Origin: Pseudoroseomonas ludipueritiae
GTDB lineage: Bacteria; Pseudomonadota; Alphaproteobacteria; Acetobacterales; Acetobacteraceae
Direction: 5' to 3'
Assembly (NCBI RefSeq): GCF_014490445.1
Contig: NZ_JACTUZ010000006.1
Location: forward strand, 1-64,000
Length of the DNA stretch: 64,000 nt
A program made the position numbers and the translations under genes. The notes under the pieces were generated by a model. The model did no database searches. It had not been told where the DNA came from and saw only the letters and a program-made list of their open reading frames with translations. Below are positions 16,871 to 28,685 of the stretch, one piece after another (position 1 is the first letter of the stretch; the number at the start of each line of letters is the position of its first letter).

Positions 16871-18187
16871 ATGACAATCAAGGTCTTCTGCTTGGCGGCG
16901 GTTCTCGCCGTCGCCCCGGCCGTCGCCCGCGCGCAGGATGCGCGTCCGGCCTCCCCGCTCATCATCACTTCGCCCCAGCAGGCGGTGGAGGCCGCGCTCG
17001 GCGTGTCACCGGCCCTGAGGGGCGCCGGAGCCGCCCGGCAGGCCGTGCAGGCGGATGCCTTGCAGGCACGCCTGCGACCGAACCCGGAGCTGAACAGCTC
17101 CTTCGAGAACTTCGGCGGCTTCGGGGGCCGCAACGAGAACCGGGGCTTCACCACGCTGGAAACCACGGTCGGCCTGTCCCAGCGCATCGAGCTAGGTGGC
17201 AAGCGCGGCGCCCGGATGGACTACGCGGCCCGGAACACAGCCGTGGCCGAGCTCGACTTCAACGGGGTCCGACTGGAGGTCGCACGCGAGGTCGTCACCG
17301 CCCTGGCGGCGGCGGAGGCCGCGCACCGGCTAGCCGAGGTCGAGCGTGGGCGCGCGCGCCTCGCCGCCGAGACGCTACGGGCGTCCCGCGGCAGGGTCGA
17401 GGCGGGGCGTGACCCGCTCCTGCAGGCAGAACGGGCAGAGGTCGTGCGGGTCACCGCCGACATTGCCGCCGAACGGGCGCAGCGCGAGGTCGAAATCGCC
17501 CTGGCCGAACTAGCCGTCCTGATCGGCGTGCCGCGGGTCGAGCTGGCGCCGCGCCAGCCCTGGTTCGAGGAGATCGGGCCAGCTCCCAGTCGTCCTGGGC
17601 AGGCCGATCCCCTGGCCCGGCTGGCGGCAAACCCCGAGCTGGCCCGGCTGGATGCGGCCATCGCCCAGCAGCGTTCCAACCTGAACCTTCAGCGTTCCAA
17701 CGCGGTGCCTGACCTGACCGTGAACGCCGACGTGCGCCGGTTCGGCGATACGGGCGAGACCGCCTTCGTCGCGGGCGCCTCCATCCCGTTGCCGTTCTTC
17801 GATCGGAATCAGGGCGGCATCGCCCGCGCCCATGCCGAGCTGACCCGGGCCGAGGCCGAGGCGCAGCGGGGACGCAGCGTCCTCGTGGCGCAGCTGATCT
17901 CGGTGGAGGAGCGCTTGGCGCTCGCCTGGCGCACCGTGCAGAGCCTCCGCCGCACCGCCCTGCCGTCCGCCGAGCAAGCGGCCCGCTTCGCATCAGCTGG
18001 GTTCGGCGAGGGCCGCTTCGGCTTCCTGGACGTCCTCGACGCGCAGCGGTCGCTGTCGGACACGCGAGCCCAGCTGGTCGAGGCCTACCGCGACTTCCAC
18101 ACCATTCGCGCGGCCGTACAGCGCCTGCGGGGCGAAGCGCCCGCCGTGCCCCAGCCCATGAACATTCAGACCAGGAGTGCCCGTTGA
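16871..18187 (+). CDS. czcC: CzcC-like outer membrane efflux protein
   Basis: A 438-residue TolC-family protein: signal peptide ending ARAQ near residue 22, two copies of the coiled-coil barrel repeat with LRPNPELNSSFENFG (about 73-87) and a second half with VPDLTVNADVRRF and ASIPLPFFDRNQGG. It forms the outer-membrane exit duct of an HME-RND pump. The stop overlaps the ATG of the adaptor gene (TGATG), so czcC, czcB and czcA form one unit. Metal specificity is carried by the RND protein. Confidence 0.9.
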   Translation: MTIKVFCLAAVLAVAPAVARAQDARPASPLIITSPQQAVEAALGVSPALRGAGAARQAVQADALQARLRPNPELNSSFENFGGFGGRNENRGFTTLETTVGLSQRIELGGKRGARMDYAARNTAVAELDFNGVRLEVAREVVTALAAAEAAHRLAEVERGRARLAAETLRASRGRVEAGRDPLLQAERAEVVRVTADIAAERAQREVEIALAELAVLIGVPRVELAPRQPWFEEIGPAPSRPGQADPLARLAANPELARLDAAIAQQRSNLNLQRSNAVPDLTVNADVRRFGDTGETAFVAGASIPLPFFDRNQGGIARAHAELTRAEAEAQRGRSVLVAQLISVEERLALAWRTVQSLRRTALPSAEQAARFASAGFGEGRFGFLDVLDAQRSLSDTRAQLVEAYRDFHTIRAAVQRLRGEAPAVPQPMNIQTRSAR

Positions 18188-19437
18188 TGCTCCGCATGAC
18201 CCTGATGGCTGGGGCCGCCCTTAGCGGGTTTGCGGTCGCCACCGTCTTCCCCGCCATCCCCGAGACCACACGCGGCCTCGTCGGCCTGCCTGTTCCATCC
18301 GCCGTCGGCGCGGCCCCGGCCACCCCGGGCGCGGCCCCGAAGGGTGACGGACACGGCCACGCCGAAGGCGAGGAGGAAGGCGAGGAAGGTCACATCGAGA
18401 TGACAGCCGAGCAGGTCGAGGCGGCCGGGATCCGTGTTGCCGCAGTCGGGTCTGGCGTGTTGGTGAGCCGGGCGGCCGTGCCCGGCGTCCTGTCCGCCAG
18501 CCAGGATCGGCAGGCACGGGTGACTGCCCGCCTGGGCGGGATCGTGTCTGAGGTGCGTAAGGCTCTGGGCGACGAGGTCACCAAGGGCGAGGTCCTGGCG
18601 GTGCTCGAGAGCCGCGAGGTTGCCGACGCCAAGGGCGAGTTCCTGGCGGCCACACGCGTGGCCGCCCTGGCCGAGACCACGCTGGCCCGCGAGGCTCGCC
18701 TCTGGCGGCAGCGCATCTCTGCCGAGCAGGAGTTCCTCCAGGCCCGTGCCGCGGCCGAGGAGGCCCGCATCAAGGTCGACCTCGGGCGCGCCCGCCTCGC
18801 CGCCTTCGGCCTGCCGGACGCCGAGGTCGCGACCCTGGCTCGTCAGCCTGCCGCCACCCTCCGGCGCCTGGAACTCCGCGCGCCCATCGCGGGCCGGGTG
18901 ACGGCCCGCAACGCCGTCCTGGGCGCCTCCGTCGCCGCGGACGCGGAGGTCTTCTCGGTCGCCGACCTGTCGACCCTTTGGGTCGAGATGACGATTCCGC
19001 CGCGGGACGTCCCGACGATCCGGCAAGGCCAAAAGGTTCTGGTCACTGGCGAGGGAGACGCTCGCGCGGAAGGGAAAGTGGTGTTCCTGAGCCCCGTCTT
19101 GGACGCCGAGACGCGCTCGGCCCGCGCCGTGGCCGAGATCCCTAACCCGGACGGCACCTGGAGGGCCGGTGGCTTCGTCACCGCTCACCTCGCAACGGCC
19201 GAGCAGCCCGTGGACGTGCTCGTGCCACGGGACGCGCTGCAGGAGGTCGAGGGCAGGAAGGTCGTCTTCGTGCGGAACGAGGAGGGCTTCGAGCTGCGCG
19301 AGGTCGAGGTCGGGCGCGAGGACGCCAACGGCTATGAGGTCATCTTCGGGTTGGACCAGGGCACCGAGATCGCCGTCGCCAACGCATTCTCGCTCCGGGC
19401 CGAACTCAGCAAGTCCGAGGCCGGTCATGCCCACTGA
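18187..19437 (+). CDS. czcB: CzcB-like membrane fusion protein
   Basis: A 416-residue periplasmic adaptor. After an N-terminal anchor comes a His/Glu-rich patch (GDGHGHAEGEEEGEEGHIEM, about 54-73) typical of metal RND adaptors, then the lipoyl halves (GGIVSEVRKALGDEV, RAPIAGRVTARNAVLG) around a helical hairpin, and a beta-barrel. It links czcA to czcC. The ATG at 18187 is preferred over a TTG three bases earlier. It ends with a His-containing tail (AGHAH). It is followed by czcA after 15 bases. Confidence 0.9.
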   Translation: MLRMTLMAGAALSGFAVATVFPAIPETTRGLVGLPVPSAVGAAPATPGAAPKGDGHGHAEGEEEGEEGHIEMTAEQVEAAGIRVAAVGSGVLVSRAAVPGVLSASQDRQARVTARLGGIVSEVRKALGDEVTKGEVLAVLESREVADAKGEFLAATRVAALAETTLAREARLWRQRISAEQEFLQARAAAEEARIKVDLGRARLAAFGLPDAEVATLARQPAATLRRLELRAPIAGRVTARNAVLGASVAADAEVFSVADLSTLWVEMTIPPRDVPTIRQGQKVLVTGEGDARAEGKVVFLSPVLDAETRSARAVAEIPNPDGTWRAGGFVTAHLATAEQPVDVLVPRDALQEVEGRKVVFVRNEEGFELREVEVGREDANGYEVIFGLDQGTEIAVANAFSLRAELSKSEAGHAH

Positions 19438-19452
19438 GACGCGGCACCTGAC

Positions 19453-22698
<3,246 letters not shown>

Positions 22699-22705
22699 AT
22701 CCGGC

Positions 22706-22729
22706 GGGAGGGGCGGCACAGCCCCTCCC
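22706..22729 (+). terminator. hairpin after czcA
   Basis: Arms GGGAGGGGC (22706-22714) and GCCCCTCCC (22721-22729) pair perfectly around a 6-base loop. There is no T-run, so it may be an attenuator or an mRNA 3' stabiliser between czcA and the next gene. Confidence 0.45.
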
Positions 22730-22766
22730 GGCGACAACAGTTCACCAACCAACGAGGACCTGAAAC

Positions 22767-23141
22767 GTGCGCACCATCCTTCTCGCGGCCTTGGCGGCCG
22801 TCTCAATCTCGACCGGCGCGCTGGCGCAGTCACACGGCCACAGCGACCAGGGTGCCCACGGCGGCCGCATGCAGGACGTCGTCGGCGTGCATGCCGAACT
22901 GCTGGTCTCGGAGCGGAACCTGACGGTCCACCTCTACGACGAGGCCGGGAAGCCCGTGCCATCGGCGGGCTACACGGTGTCCGCGCTGGTCGGCGCCGGG
23001 CAGGCGCGTCAGGTCGTCCAGCTGGCGCCGGGCAGCGAGAATACCCTCACGGGCACGGCGCCCACCGCGCCCGCTCGCGGCGCTCCGGTGACACTGCAGG
23101 TGAAGAACCCGGCCGGGCGCAGCGGTCAGGCGCGCTACTGA
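22767..23141 (+). CDS. periplasmic His-containing protein of the czc unit
   Basis: A 124-residue exported protein: signal peptide cleaved after ALAQ near residue 21, then a His-rich start (SHGHSDQGAHGG) and a compact beta-sandwich-like domain (LTVHLYDEAGKPVPSAGYTV, VTLQVKNPAGRSG). It is well placed after czcA with a GAGGA-type ribosome binding site. It probably binds metal in the periplasm and hands it to the pump; no named family is recognised with certainty. Confidence 0.65.
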   Translation: MRTILLAALAAVSISTGALAQSHGHSDQGAHGGRMQDVVGVHAELLVSERNLTVHLYDEAGKPVPSAGYTVSALVGAGQARQVVQLAPGSENTLTGTAPTAPARGAPVTLQVKNPAGRSGQARY

Positions 23142-23148
23142 CTTGGAC

Positions 23149-23183
23149 GCCGCCGTCCCGCCCGGTTCCGGGTAGGCGGCGGC
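23149..23183 (+). terminator. GC-rich hairpin after the czc unit
   Basis: GCCGCC (23149-23154) pairs with GGCGGC (23175-23180), with further inner pairing between CCCGG and CCGGG; CTTCC follows. Probably ends the czc transcript before the CDF promoter. Confidence 0.4.
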
Positions 23184-23235
23184 CTTCCGTCACGGACATG
23201 TGCCGGGACTCAGGAGCGGTCGCGACTTTTAGGGG

Positions 23236-23266
23236 TTGAACCTCCAGTGGATGGAGGTGCGAACAA
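23236..23266 (+). promoter_or_regulatory. MerR-type promoter/operator of the CDF gene
   Basis: A -35 TTGAAC (23236-23241) runs into CCTCCAGTGGATGGAGG (23241-23257), a dyad in the spacer. This is almost identical to the site before the P1B ATPase gene (25804-25820), and its arms resemble the site beside the merR gene (30688-30704). With a 19-base spacer the -10 would be GAACAA, which is weak and fits an activator-dependent MerR promoter. Confidence 0.6.
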
Positions 23267-23308
23267 CCGGCGCGACGGACCCGCGATGGGTTCTTGCTGG
23301 AGGCTTGC

Positions 23309-24238
23309 ATGGGACAGGGTCACGACCACGGCGTGGGCAACGCTAACTCGACCGCCTTGGCCAAGGCTTTGGGGCTGACGGCTGCCTTCCTCCTCGCCGA
23401 GGTCGCAGGCGCCTATGTCTTCAACAGCCTGGCTCTCCTGTCCGACGCGGCGCACATGCTGACCGACGCGCTGGCCCTGGCCGTGGCGCTCGTCGCGATC
23501 CGGGTCGGCAGGCGCCCTGCCGACCGGCGGCGCACCTGGGGCTACCACCGCTTCGAGATCCTGGCGGCTGCCTTCAACGCGTCGCTGCTTTTCCTTGTGG
23601 CGCTGTACATCCTCTACGAGGCCTTCCAACGCTTCCGCGAGCCTGCGGAGGTAGGCAGCCTCGGCATGCTCGCCGTCGCCGCCTTCGGCCTGCTGGTGAA
23701 CTGGATTTCCATGCGCCTGCTGGCGGGGGGCAGCGAGAGCAGCCTCAACGTCAAGAGCGCCTACCTGGAGGTCTGGAGCGATTTCCTTGGATCCGTGGCC
23801 GTCATCATCGGCGCGGGCGTCATCTGGGCCACCGGCTGGACCTGGGTCGACCCGCTGCTCGGCGTCGCCATCGCCTTTTGGGTGCTGCCCCGGACGTGGA
23901 CCCTTCTGTCGGAGGCCATCGACGTCCTGCTCGAGAGCGTGCCGCGCGGCATCGACCTGGATGCGGTCGAGCAGTCCATGCGCGGAACAGCGGGCGTCCG
24001 CGACATCCACGACCTCCACGTCTGGGCGCTGACTAGCGGCAAGGTGGCCCTGTCGGCGCACGTCGTCGTTGATGCCTCGCTGTCCCGGGAGGAGAGGCTG
24101 GAGGACATGATGGCCGTCATGCTGAGGGAGAAGTTCGGCATCACGCACCTGACCGTCCAGGCCGAGCTGGCGGGCGCCCACGACGGGGTCACGGAGGACA
24201 GGTGGGGAGAGCCGGACGCCGGGCAGACCCATCGGTGA
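23309..24238 (+). CDS. CDF (cation diffusion facilitator) Zn/Cd/Co exporter, CzcD/ZitB-like
   Basis: A 309-residue CDF antiporter with about six membrane segments. TM2 carries SDAAHMLTDAL (metal-site His and Asp). TM5 has the matching site as LEVWSDFLGS, with Glu where zinc-type members have His. The cytoplasmic domain (about 205-290) has DIHDLHVWALTSGKVALSAH, the C-terminal metal-binding fold. It exports divalent metal from the cytoplasm. The ATG at 23309 is used because CTGGAGG lies eight bases before it; the N-terminus GQGHDHG is His-rich. A MerR-type promoter lies directly upstream. Confidence 0.9.
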   Translation: MGQGHDHGVGNANSTALAKALGLTAAFLLAEVAGAYVFNSLALLSDAAHMLTDALALAVALVAIRVGRRPADRRRTWGYHRFEILAAAFNASLLFLVALYILYEAFQRFREPAEVGSLGMLAVAAFGLLVNWISMRLLAGGSESSLNVKSAYLEVWSDFLGSVAVIIGAGVIWATGWTWVDPLLGVAIAFWVLPRTWTLLSEAIDVLLESVPRGIDLDAVEQSMRGTAGVRDIHDLHVWALTSGKVALSAHVVVDASLSREERLEDMMAVMLREKFGITHLTVQAELAGAHDGVTEDRWGEPDAGQTHR

Positions 24239-24246
24239 GCCGCCAG

Positions 24247-24278
24247 GCATGGGGAAGCCTACGGCGGCCTCCCCATGC
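24247..24278. terminator. bidirectional hairpin between convergent genes
   Basis: GCATGGGGA (24247-24255) pairs with TCCCCATGC (24270-24278), and the stem extends inwards (AGCC with GGCC, one mismatch) around the loop TACGGC. It sits between the stops of the CDF gene and the Panacea-fusion gene and can serve both. Confidence 0.6.
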
Positions 24279-24292
24279 TGACCTGAAGGCGG

Positions 24293-25342
24293 TCAGCCGA
24301 CCTGCTCAACCAACCTTTGGGAAAACGAGTAGGCGATGACGGAACTCGGCGGCGTCTCGAGCCAGGCGGGCTCCCTGTGGGAGATCTCGACGATGGTGTT
24401 CGCGTCAGTCCTCTCGAAGTGGCGCCGAACACTGTCTAGCACCGCCAGTTCGCTGGTCGAAAGATGGGCGTCGAGATCCACCTCGGTGCGCTTGATCACC
24501 TCCGCGATAAACGAGCCCCGCAGCTCCTCGAACGAGGAGACGACCCCGGCGTCCTCAACCGCTGAGAAAATCCGCGTGAAGCCGTCCGGCACAGGGCCGT
24601 ACGGCAGCCGCACGTACCGCAGCCCGGAAATGCTCGCACCGAACTCGGCGCAGTGGCGGAAGTCCGCGTAGAAGAGCAACTTGTTGAGCTTGGTTTTGAC
24701 CGTTCCGCGGCCCGCGAGCCGGGCGACGCACGCGGCGGCCTTCCAAACTTCCGCCGGGCGGCCCATCTCCCGGTCCAGCAGATGCCCGATCCGGGACATC
24801 AGGACGCGACTGACCGCTTCGGTCTGCTGCCGCGCCGTGCGAGCTGCCCGGAGCTCCTGATGGCGCCTGTTCTCGGCGAAAGTCGCTTCCGCGACTTCCG
24901 CGAGCAGCGGATCCGCCGGTCGGAGGGACGTGTTGCGCTCAAGCCAGGGCAGCACGTCCACGAGGTGCCACAGGGCCGGGTCGCCTGCGTTGACGGGCGC
25001 CGGGAACACTTCCCGTGCCTGGGCCTCACCTGCAGGGTAGCGCCGCATGTTCTGGCGGGAACACCCCATCAACTCCGCGAGCTCGGTGAGGTTCACCAGG
25101 TCTGGCCCAACGGTGACAACATCCGCTCCGGGCACCGCAGCGAGCGCGTCGGCCGTCGCCGAGGAGATCGCCTCGAGCGCCGAGGGCGCTTCCCGGCCGA
25201 AATCCAGATGCAGGTAGCCCTTGCGGCCGAGAGCGATTGTCGCGTCGTCGCACCCGCCGGTCACCAGATTTTCCAGGTGGCGTTCGCCGTCCTCATCCGG
25301 TGAAGAGAGCCGGAGCAGGACCGTGAAGTTGTATTCGTTCAT
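24293..25342 (-). CDS. HTH plus Panacea (DUF4065) fusion, antitoxin-like
   Basis: A 349-residue protein of two recognisable parts. Residues 1 to about 135 match a family of small DNA-binding proteins (YNFTVLLRL, GGCDDATIALGRKGYLHLDF, and an HTH LTELAELMGCSRQNMRRY at about 85-102, then PAPVNAG..ALWHLVDVLPWLE). Residues about 213-343 look like a Panacea/SocA antitoxin domain (KTKLNKLLFYADFRHCAEFG, GLRYVRLPYGPVPDGF, ending VIAYSFSQRLVEQV). The upstream 95-residue gene ends 3 bases before this ATG, and an alternative GTG at 25348 overlaps its stop. Known relatives of the N-terminal part pair with HicA-like small proteins, and Panacea domains neutralise diverse toxins, so this reads as an antitoxin and autorepressor. 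The fusion of the two is unusual. Function inferred. Confidence 0.7.
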   Translation of the reverse strand: MNEYNFTVLLRLSSPDEDGERHLENLVTGGCDDATIALGRKGYLHLDFGREAPSALEAISSATADALAAVPGADVVTVGPDLVNLTELAELMGCSRQNMRRYPAGEAQAREVFPAPVNAGDPALWHLVDVLPWLERNTSLRPADPLLAEVAEATFAENRRHQELRAARTARQQTEAVSRVLMSRIGHLLDREMGRPAEVWKAAACVARLAGRGTVKTKLNKLLFYADFRHCAEFGASISGLRYVRLPYGPVPDGFTRIFSAVEDAGVVSSFEELRGSFIAEVIKRTEVDLDAHLSTSELAVLDSVRRHFERTDANTIVEISHREPAWLETPPSSVIAYSFSQRLVEQVG

Positions 25343-25344
25343 TG

Positions 25345-25632
25345 TCACCCCGCTTCCTCAGAAGAGGTTTCCGCCGTCTGGGACAGGCGGCAGCATCCTT
25401 CCACTTGCCGGAGAACCTTCCGGGCGTGGCTTCCCGCGTTCTGCGGCGTGCAAAAGACGGATATCTGGCAGAACGTGCCATTTCGGCAGGACGCGTCGTT
25501 CCAAGGGCAACGCAGGATGCCGAAGATGGGGTTGCCTCGATGGACCAGGACCCACCCCTTTGCTTCCGCGGCAACGATTGTGTCTTCAACCTCGGGCTTG
25601 GAATGCCGAGGGCGTCGCGCTTCGCCTGACAT
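25345..25632 (-). CDS. HicA-like small protein, candidate toxin
   Basis: A 95-residue basic protein: RHSKPEVEDTIVAAEAKGW at the N-terminus, then ILRCPWNDASCRNGTFC and TPQNAGSHARKVLRQVEGC. The order KPEVE..A...GW, CP.ND..CR.G.FC, STP.N...HAR..R.V..C recurs in small HicA-like proteins that sit beside the HTH family found in the next gene. HicA proteins are dsRNA-binding-fold mRNA nucleases; the usual catalytic His of the GSH loop is not obvious here (VHRGNPIF), while SHAR near the C-terminus is conserved. GGAAG lies upstream of the ATG. It is the first gene of the two-gene unit and divergent from the P1B ATPase. Toxin role inferred. Confidence 0.55.
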   Translation of the reverse strand: MSGEARRPRHSKPEVEDTIVAAEAKGWVLVHRGNPIFGILRCPWNDASCRNGTFCQISVFCTPQNAGSHARKVLRQVEGCCRLSQTAETSSEEAG

Positions 25633-25798
25633 CAGTTACGCTTCCAACCGTCATTTGTCAAGTGACAAGTGGCCGCTCACGCAGCCGGGCTCCTGCGTCG
25701 GCCATGAAATCGCCGCCGGATTTGCAACGGTCAAGCACGCGGCGCGGCGCCACCGCAAGTGGAAGAACCCAGTTGAGACACGACCGGCGGAATTGCCC

Positions 25799-25829
25799 TT
25801 GAACCTCCAGTGGCTGGAGGTCGTATCTA
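25799..25829 (+). promoter_or_regulatory. MerR-type promoter of the Zn/Cd/Pb ATPase gene
   Basis: -35 TTGAAC (25799-25804), a 19-base spacer and -10 TATCTA (25824-25829). The spacer holds the perfect dyad CCTCCAG-TGG-CTGGAGG (25804-25820). The long spacer with a central dyad is the hallmark of MerR-activated promoters (ZntR, CadR, PbrR). The site is nearly identical to that before the CDF gene. Confidence 0.8.
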
Positions 25830-25855
25830 ATCCGTCATCAGCAGGAGTTCGCTCG

Positions 25856-28447
25856 ATGGACGGCACACGCGGCGGCAACATCCCGGGACAGCCGGTGACA
25901 TGGCGGGTTCAAGGCATGGACTGCGCCTCCTGCGTCGCCAAGGTCGAGAAGGCCGTGGCTCGCCTCCCGGGCGTCACCGACATCAAGGTCAACCTGATGG
26001 CCGAACGGCTGGGCGCGACGCTGTCGCCCGATGGTGCGACGCCGGAAGCCGTGGAGAAGCAGATCGGCGCTCTGGGCTACAAGGCCACGCGCCTCGAGGC
26101 CCCGGCCGCTGCGGCGCCGATCTCCTGGCGGGTGGAGGGCATGGATTGCGCCTCCTGCGTCGCCAAGGTTGAGAAGGCCGTCAACCGCCTTCCCGGGGTG
26201 TCCGACGTCTCGGTGAACTTGATGGCCGAGCGGCTGACCCTGCGCCTCGCGCCAGGCACGACGGACGCCGCGGCTGTGGAGAAGCAGATCGGGGCGCTGG
26301 GCTACAAGGTGAAAGCCCTCGCGCTTCAGGATGCTCCCGGCGCGCCGTCTGCCCCGGCGGGTGGCCACGAGCACGACCATTGCTGCGACCACGACCATGA
26401 TCATCATGGCCACGGGCATGACGACCATGACCATGACCACGGTCACGCCAGACACGGGCACATCCAAGCCACACCCGCCGGTCCCTCGGCCCACGCCGCC
26501 GGTGACCACGGTCATGCTCACGGCGCCGCGTTCGGCCATTCGCATGCCGACCACGAGGACCTCGCCGACGCGGCGAAGCCCTGGTACGCGACGGGCAAGG
26601 CGCGCCTGGTCTGGCTGTTGGGCGCTCTTGTTGTCGGTGCCTACGCCCTGTCGCTGGTGCTGCCGCGCAACCTGACCTATCCGCTCTTCCTGATCGCGAC
26701 GTTAGTCGCCCTGGTGCCTTTCGGGCGTCGCGCCTTCAACCTGGCCCGAGCGGGTTCGCCGTTCTCGATCGAGACCCTGATGGTGACCGCCGCCGCGGGC
26801 GCGGCTGTCATCGGCGCCGCGGAGGAAGCCGCCGTGGTAGTCCTGCTCTTCGCCCTCGGCGAGATGCTGGAGAACGTGGCAGCCGGACGTGCCCGCGCTG
26901 GCATCAAGGCCTTGGCGACCCTCATGCCCCGCACCGCCCTGCGCCTGCGGGCGGACGGCTCGACCGAGCAGGTGCCGTCCGATCGCCTGTCGGTCGGTGA
27001 CCTCGTCCTGGTCCGGCCCGGCGACCGCGTCCCGTGCGACGGCACCATCGAGGACGGGCAGTCCGCCCTGGATGAAAGCCCGGTGACCGGCGAGAGCGTG
27101 CCGGTGTCCCGCGGACCCGGGGAGAACGTCGTCGCCGGTTCCATCAACGCCGACGGCGCGCTCCGCGTCCGTGTGACTCGCGCGGCGACGGACAACACCA
27201 TCGCCCGCATCATCCGCATGGTGGAGGAGGCCACCGCCTCCCGCGCGCCGACCCAGCGCTTCATCGAGCGTTTCTCGACCTACTGGACGCCGGGCGCGAT
27301 GGTGGTCTCCGCCCTGGTCATCCTGCTGCCGCCCTTCCTGCTGGGCTGGGACTGGTGGACCAGCATTTACCGCGGCTTGGCCGTGCTGCTCATCGCCTGC
27401 CCCTGCGCGCTGGTCATCTCGGTGCCCGCTGCCCTGGCCTCGGGCCTCTCCGCAGGTGCCCGGCGCGGCCTGCTGATCAAGGGAGGCGCCGCTCTGGAGC
27501 AGATTGGGGCGGCCAAGATCGTCGCCTTCGACAAGACCGGCACCCTGACGGCGGGCCATCCCAAGGTCACTGACGTGCTCCCGGCGCCGGGGACGTCGGC
27601 CTGGGACGTCCTGGCCTACGCCGCGGCCGTGGAGCAGGGATCCTCGCACCCGCTGGCCAAGGCCGTCATGGCCGAGGCCGCGTCGCGCGGCATCGCGACA
27701 CCCCCGGCCTCGGACCAGGGCGCCGTGCCGGGAAAGGCGGTCACCGCCACAGTGGGCGGTCGGAAGGTCAGCGTGGGCAGCCCGCGCCACGCGGCGGAAA
27801 CGGGCGCCGGAATGGGTGGCTTCGCCGGGCAGGTCACCGGCTTCGAGAACGAGGGCAAGACGGCGGTCATGGTGGTCGTGGACGGCGCGGTGGCGGGTGT
27901 CCTTGCCCTGCGGGACGAGCCGCGCGCGGACGCGGCCGCGGGCGTCGCGGCCCTGTCAAAACTGGGCGTCCGCTCGGTCATGCTGACGGGCGACAACGCC
28001 AGGACGGGCGCCGCCATCGCGGGTGGCCTGGGGCTGGACGTCAAGGCGGAACTGCTGCCCGAGGACAAGCTGCGGGAGATCGGGGCGCTCCGCTCCTCCG
28101 GCTCCGTAGTCATGGTCGGCGACGGCATCAACGACGCCCCGGCGCTCGCGGCGGCCTCGGTCGGCATCGCGATGGGCGGCGGCACCGACGTCGCGCTCGA
28201 GACGGCGGACGCCGCGGTGCTCAAGGACCGGGTCTCCGGCGTGGCCGAACTCGTCGGCCTGTCGCGCTCCACCATGGCCAACGTGAAGGCGAACGTCGCC
28301 ATCGCTGTCGGCCTCAAGGCGGTTTTCCTTGTCACCACGCTGATGGGCGTCACCGGCCTCTGGCCCGCCATCATGGCGGACACCGGCGCGACGGTGCTGG
28401 TGACCCTGAACGCGCTGCGCCTGCTGGCCTGGAAGCCTGCGGTGTAG
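25856..28447 (+). CDS. P1B-2-type Zn2+/Cd2+/Pb2+-exporting ATPase (ZntA/CadA-like)
   Basis: An 863-residue ATPase. Two N-terminal HMA domains each have GMDCASC (about residues 20 and 96). They are followed by a His/Asp-rich linker (about 168-235, rich in HDH and HGH), then eight membrane segments. The ion site CPC lies near residue 515 in ACPCALVISVP, the phosphorylation motif DKTGTLT near 559, and GDGINDAPAL in the C-terminal part. The two CxxC domains, CPC followed by ALVIS and the MerR operator place it with the Zn/Cd/Pb exporters. The start at 25856 is set by GCAGGAG at 25841-25847; a longer in-frame extension overlaps the divergent toxin-like gene and is rejected. Confidence 0.92.
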   Translation: MDGTRGGNIPGQPVTWRVQGMDCASCVAKVEKAVARLPGVTDIKVNLMAERLGATLSPDGATPEAVEKQIGALGYKATRLEAPAAAAPISWRVEGMDCASCVAKVEKAVNRLPGVSDVSVNLMAERLTLRLAPGTTDAAAVEKQIGALGYKVKALALQDAPGAPSAPAGGHEHDHCCDHDHDHHGHGHDDHDHDHGHARHGHIQATPAGPSAHAAGDHGHAHGAAFGHSHADHEDLADAAKPWYATGKARLVWLLGALVVGAYALSLVLPRNLTYPLFLIATLVALVPFGRRAFNLARAGSPFSIETLMVTAAAGAAVIGAAEEAAVVVLLFALGEMLENVAAGRARAGIKALATLMPRTALRLRADGSTEQVPSDRLSVGDLVLVRPGDRVPCDGTIEDGQSALDESPVTGESVPVSRGPGENVVAGSINADGALRVRVTRAATDNTIARIIRMVEEATASRAPTQRFIERFSTYWTPGAMVVSALVILLPPFLLGWDWWTSIYRGLAVLLIACPCALVISVPAALASGLSAGARRGLLIKGGAALEQIGAAKIVAFDKTGTLTAGHPKVTDVLPAPGTSAWDVLAYAAAVEQGSSHPLAKAVMAEAASRGIATPPASDQGAVPGKAVTATVGGRKVSVGSPRHAAETGAGMGGFAGQVTGFENEGKTAVMVVVDGAVAGVLALRDEPRADAAAGVAALSKLGVRSVMLTGDNARTGAAIAGGLGLDVKAELLPEDKLREIGALRSSGSVVMVGDGINDAPALAAASVGIAMGGGTDVALETADAAVLKDRVSGVAELVGLSRSTMANVKANVAIAVGLKAVFLVTTLMGVTGLWPAIMADTGATVLVTLNALRLLAWKPAV

Positions 28448-28609
28448 TCTCGCCGTCAGGAACCTGGAGGCCGGGCGCGCGGAAGCATCCGGCTTGTTGA
28501 TGGGCGACCCGCGACCTCGGAGCGGGTGAAGGAGTGCCGAGCCTCTTGGCGCGGCACTCCACGAGGGAAGCGGCAACACGCTCGTTTCGCTTGCGATGCA
28601 TTACCCCAG

Positions 28610-28631
28610 GATTGTAGCCTCGGGTACAATC
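28610..28631. promoter_or_regulatory. palindrome upstream of mntH (candidate metal-regulator operator)
   Basis: Arms GATTGTA (28610-28616) and TACAATC (28625-28631) pair perfectly around 8 GC-rich bases, about 55 bases before the mntH start. Position and symmetry fit an operator for a Fur/Mur- or MntR-like repressor, but the sequence does not match a consensus I know. Confidence 0.45.
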
Positions 28632-28685
28632 TGCGCCTCCGGCTGGAGTCGGCGGCAGGTAACACCCATTAGGCAGGCATCGCCA

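Noticed and set aside
25448-25855. N-terminal extension of the Zn/Cd ATPase
   Set aside because: It runs through the divergent HicA-like gene and the MerR promoter; the ribosome binding site at 25841 supports the start at 25856.
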